Below, one piece after another: positions 62,301 through 64,000 of a stretch of 64,000 nt of DNA. The stretch's first letter is position 1. Every line of letters starts with the position of its first letter. Both the position numbers and the translations under genes were made by a program. This DNA is from Herpetosiphon sp042688385. Lineage in GTDB: Bacteria > Chloroflexota > Chloroflexia > Chloroflexales > Herpetosiphonaceae. Where the stretch lies: assembly GCF_042688385.1 (NCBI RefSeq), contig NZ_JBHUPY010000001.1, positions 248,001 to 312,000 on the forward strand, read 5' to 3'. The notes below the pieces were generated by a model. It ran no database searches. It had not been told where the DNA came from and saw only the letters and a program-made list of their open reading frames with translations.

Positions 62301-62388
62301 GCGCGCGATAGACTTGCGCCATCCCACCACGGCCAATCTCTTCTTGCAATGTATACTCACCCAGTTGGGTATGTTCAAACGATTTCAT
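59374..62388 (-). CDS. Transmembrane Ser/Thr protein kinase with repeat-rich linker, first of tandem pair
   Basis: The 1004-residue product has a Hanks kinase domain (about 11-270): GRGGMAQVYRA, Lys40 in VAFK, HRDIKPSNI, DFG and VAYTAPEIF. A long low-complexity linker follows (about 290-630). It holds three copies of a 23-residue unit around EATQIYTPAQPNPVVNQPP and seven copies of TGNQAYPQ. One membrane helix (about 640-662) leads to outer TPR-like repeats and the C-terminal 90-residue domain nearly identical to that of the next gene. Six T-x-[IM]-Y-T-P-like motifs in the linker may be phosphorylation sites. It and the 795-residue kinase arose by tandem duplication. Confidence 0.9.
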   Translation of the reverse strand: MKSFEHTQLGEYTLQEEIGRGGMAQVYRAQHQAYGQVAFKVLPPYFAHDNDTLQRFMREARANRTLHHPHIVQLYEASDIAQAQNPYQPIHYIAMEYIAGGTLADRLRQQPQQPLNVTLEMGEQIGSALDYAHGKGFIHRDIKPSNILFRSNGHAVLADFGIALANNEARMTKAGGFAGTVAYTAPEIFEGETADMRSDIYALGLILYESLAGHNPYANISTNAQIAMSKILTTPLPPLQDVAPHVPPLTAEILAQATAKDPIRRFATMSDFVEALKQAKFNRVSDRPAQQLNASGRPMIPIANRPGAPNRPPQRNPQAGNNQNQAFGAGVAASAAASALPDAGEGTMIYTPPAANPVVNQPPAAPVEATQIYTPAQPNPVVNQPPAAPVEATQIYTPAQPNPVVNQPPAAPLAQPPVDATQIYTPAQPNPVVNQQSTAAQAQLRQAPTTKPDQEIPRAPSQANQPVPVAPTVPLDDQSTMMYTPHSVPNRPIPSQTNQPVDNESTVMYPAYPATGNQAYPQTGNQAYPQTGNQAYPQTGNQAYPQTGNQAYPQTGNQAYPQTGNQAYPAMGGASLSNEPMPKKGPARPINAQRIELARPAAAPVAQSFEADYADAPPPYAMPPKASPVGKAKDFFRSPKVLVALGSALLALLVIAFLSFGRGKDDPNIASVATATSDASVAGGDVTPTATTTTTAAATPTAEQTSDPQEAKRLEYVVGQEAYAQQDWPKAAAAFDKVLAIDPAYLDLSNIGSATYYNWTINELTGPDKVASGLEILNKTFSFKPDHQPGTNLAKVLNLYRNGQTAAEQQDWQAAINAYREAQNAGSGEFGDLMGKLQTVKQLYEAYLGRGRQLEEAGNIEGANAIYREAAGLQALDGNLDVATANSRIRATAPTEVPATPTRPAPPTAVPVAQRLYFQKYAENAVDPTCFAVHIRGVGTNGWFVAVDGLGNRGNVDGAGNTNVCGLAASQEVTFTVYNAQGGAVPGGGGIPTRGGDLMTGYWQ
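60682..60858. repeat. 24-base coding tandem repeat in the kinase linker
   Basis: About seven copies of a 24-base unit encode TGNQAYPQ. Copies differ at a few silent positions (CCTGATTACC versus CTTGGTTCCC), showing older and younger subgroups. Copy number is likely to vary between strains by slippage. The repeats are coding and are not a CRISPR array. Confidence 0.85.
61085..61325. repeat. Larger coding repeat in the kinase linker (TQIYTP units)
   Basis: Three to four near-identical units of about 69-87 bases encode VVNQPPAAPVEATQIYTPAQPNP. The third unit has an extra LAQPPVD insertion. Two of the units are almost identical at the DNA level, pointing to recent duplication. Confidence 0.75.
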
Positions 62389-62792
62389 TGCTGTAATCCT
62401 ACAACGTCAACTGCGGAGTATCCCGCTTCTAGTATCAAGTGCCAAAAATTGCAGGCTGGGTTGTTGCCCCATTATCACATCATTCGGCAACATTGACAAG
62501 CACGAAATTGAAGATTTAAAAAATTCATTAATTAAGCGCTTGAGCGCTTGCTATTGCGCTAAATTTAATCAGCTTGGCTCCAAAGGGGTTGCTAGCTATG
62601 TGGATACGCTCTGCAAACGATCATTAACTAGCAGGTTTCGTGCCGCTACGATTAAATGTTGGTTGTATTCATATGTTGGGAAACGCTAATTTGCTGTGCC
62701 CGAAGGCCTAAAATCCTACTTGCAAGCGGCGGAGAGTGCGGTATGCTAAGACAACCACCAGAGGTTCCCACCTTCATTTTTAAGGACAATCC
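62389..62792. other. 404-base intergenic region between the kinase and ATP-grasp genes
   Basis: No gene is supported; a reverse open frame here is the shadow of the ATP-grasp gene. It contains a direct repeat AGCGCTTG AGCGCTTG (62535-62550) built on the palindrome AGCGCT, which could be a regulator site for the divergent genes. An AAGGA site precedes the ATP-grasp ATG. Confidence 0.5.
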
Positions 62793-63653
62793 ATGAACCC
62801 GAATATTCGTTTGCTGTCGCTGGCTTGTGAACGGCTCGGTTTGACGTATGAACATTTGCATTCGACCGAAAATATCCTGCGGATTGTTGGCCCTACCCGC
62901 AATTGGCTGTTTGTTAATTGGAAGGCTCCGCTCAACGACAACACGCTGAGCGAGATTTGCCGTGATAAAGATTATTTTTATACTCTGACCCACACTGCTA
63001 TTAAACAACCGCAAACCGAATCCTATTTTCACCCGCTTGGGCCAGAGCGCTTTGCCAAATATCGCGCCTTTGATAGCTTCGAGGCAATTGCCGACGATGT
63101 GTTGGCCAAATTTGCCTTGCCTGTGATGATTAAACGCAATCGTGGCTCTGGTGGCCTGAATGTGTTTCGTTGCCACGACCGCGAGGCTATTATTCGTGCG
63201 TTGGGCAAAATTTTCGATGGCGCAAGCAAAGATTTTGATTATATTGCCTTGGCTCAGGGCACAATTGACATTGCCCACGAATATCGGGCGGTTTTTTTGG
63301 ATGGCCAGTTAATTTTGCTCTATGAAAAAAATATCGACCAAGCCTTGTTTGAAGGCAATCTTAGCCCGCTGCACTGGAATGGTGGTAAGGCGGTGGTAAT
63401 TGATGATCAGGCATTACACACGACGATCAGCAATTTTGCTGCATCATTATTTGCAGCGCTGCCGTTACGCTGGACGGGCTTGGATATTGCCCAAGATCGC
63501 AATGGCGAATGGTGGTTGATTGAGGCCAACGCCTCGCCTGGCTTCGAATATATTGCCCGCGATGCTGGCGATGATGTGATTGTCGAGGTTTATTGCAAAG
63601 TCTTAGCAACCTTAGGGGTTACCAGCCCAACGCTAGCAGGAGTAGAAGCATGA
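62793..63653 (+). CDS. ATP-grasp domain protein (RimK-like)
   Basis: The 286-residue product has an ATP-grasp fold: nucleotide-binding Lys in PVMIKRNRGSGGLNVF (about 109-124), HEYRAVFLDGQLILLYEK (about 167-184) and the metal-binding end WTGLDIAQDRNGEWWLIEANASPGFEYI with its Glu and Asn. RimK-like enzymes join an amino acid or similar group to a carboxylate using ATP; the substrate here is unknown. The N-terminal part (IRLLSLACERLGLTYE) matches the pre-ATP-grasp domain. It overlaps the DinB-family gene by four bases (ATGA), so the two are coupled. Confidence 0.85.
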   Translation: MNPNIRLLSLACERLGLTYEHLHSTENILRIVGPTRNWLFVNWKAPLNDNTLSEICRDKDYFYTLTHTAIKQPQTESYFHPLGPERFAKYRAFDSFEAIADDVLAKFALPVMIKRNRGSGGLNVFRCHDREAIIRALGKIFDGASKDFDYIALAQGTIDIAHEYRAVFLDGQLILLYEKNIDQALFEGNLSPLHWNGGKAVVIDDQALHTTISNFAASLFAALPLRWTGLDIAQDRNGEWWLIEANASPGFEYIARDAGDDVIVEVYCKVLATLGVTSPTLAGVEA

Positions 63654-64000
63654 GCGCCCAACGCGACCAATGGATTGCCCAAATTGAGCAATTACCAGCT
63701 CAATTGACCGAACTTGTTCGCCCACTTAGCCCAAGCCAATTGACCACCCCATTTCTCGCCAATGAATGGAGCGTGGCCCAAAATATTCATCATCTGGCCG
63801 ATTCACATATGAATAGCTACATTCGCTGCAAATTGATCGCTACCGAGCAAAACCCAACCCTCAAACCATACGATCAAGAGCTATGGGCCAATTTTGGTGA
63901 TTCGCAGCAAGCTGATGTTGAAATTTCGTTGCAATTGTTGCGTTCGTTGCATGCCCGTTGGGTGCAGTTTTGGCGCGAATTGCCTGAGGATGCCTGGCAG
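63650..64000 (+). CDS. DinB-like protein, 5' part (runs off the window)
   Basis: The gene starts at ATG 63650 inside the stop of the ATP-grasp gene (ATGA), with AGGAG seven or eight bases upstream, and is open to the last base (117 codons). The translation begins MSAQRDQWIAQIEQLPAQL and includes NEWSVAQNIHHLADSHMNSYIRCKLI, the WS..x.HLxDxH pattern of the DinB/YfiT four-helix metal-binding family, with His residues in place for one metal. DinB-like proteins are often thiol-dependent metalloenzymes or stress proteins. The third metal ligand lies beyond the window. Confidence 0.8.
   Translation, partial: MSAQRDQWIAQIEQLPAQLTELVRPLSPSQLTTPFLANEWSVAQNIHHLADSHMNSYIRCKLIATEQNPTLKPYDQELWANFGDSQQADVEISLQLLRSLHARWVQFWRELPEDAWQ

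Noticed and set aside
62652..63278. Reverse-strand open frame of 208 codons
   Set aside because: It is antisense to the well-supported ATP-grasp gene and has no recognisable motif.

Overview
The window looks like a chromosomal segment of a filamentous Chloroflexota bacterium, most likely Herpetosiphon or a close relative. This rests on the mix of genes (three Ser/Thr kinases with TPR or proline-rich linkers, many GAF/receiver histidine kinases, a MalT-type LuxR regulator), the strong use of TTG for leucine and CAA for glutamine, and the repeated intergenic vocabulary: five GC-rich palindromic elements plus many copies of short phrases such as TTCGTG runs and CATAGAA runs. I recall such intergenic text from Herpetosiphon genomes. 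No rRNA, tRNA, CRISPR array, transposase or phage gene was seen.

Layout. 1-477: 3' end of a glutamate dehydrogenase. 763-8949: scpA, then a forward run of SPFH protein, PfkB kinase, receiver-GGDEF protein and a very large membrane-anchored TPR protein. 9624-15275: acyl-CoA dehydrogenase, a SAM methyltransferase, a Ser/Thr kinase with TPRs overlapping a small membrane protein, and a peptide deformylase. 15267-21578 (reverse): a short COG0523 GTPase with a small partner, an unknown 340-residue protein, a MalT-type regulator and guaA. 21999-24800: a solitary SdhA/FrdA-type flavoprotein diverging from a LysR regulator across a dyad. 24838-27691 (reverse): two tandem 361-residue paralogues of unknown function coupled to a protein with two DUF6915-like copies. 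27805-30417: a lipoprotein and an exported arylsulfotransferase-like protein.

30534-35049 (reverse): two receiver-GAF-histidine kinases in one transcript ending in a clear terminator. 35682-37376 (reverse): a CPA2-type cation/proton antiporter followed by a PII-like regulator. 37979-43368: a membrane diheme cytochrome overlapping mnmE, a membrane STAS protein, acylphosphatase, a DJ-1/PfpI protein and an orphan double-length ABC permease. 43430-49516: a hybrid histidine kinase, a SanA-like protein, ygfZ with a DsbA-family oxidoreductase (reverse), and sbcD. 49844-56514: a lipoprotein; an AT-rich imported restriction-modification pair whose endonuclease gene carries an in-frame TGA; an SRPBCC protein; a TRIC channel; a GNAT acetyltransferase; and a repeat protein. 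56567-62388 (reverse): two tandem Ser/Thr kinases sharing an almost identical C-terminal extracellular domain. 62793-64000: an ATP-grasp protein overlapping the start of a DinB-family gene that runs off the window.

The main themes are signalling (three Ser/Thr kinases, three histidine kinases, a GGDEF protein, a STAS protein, LuxR and LysR regulators) mixed with housekeeping genes (scpA, def, guaA, mnmE, ygfZ, sbcD). The accessory pieces most worth following are the interrupted restriction-modification locus, the kinase pair with repeated Thr-x-x-Tyr-Thr-Pro motifs, the antiporter/PII-like pair, the diheme cytochrome joined to mnmE, the DUF6915/361-residue paralogue cassette and the MITE-like element family.
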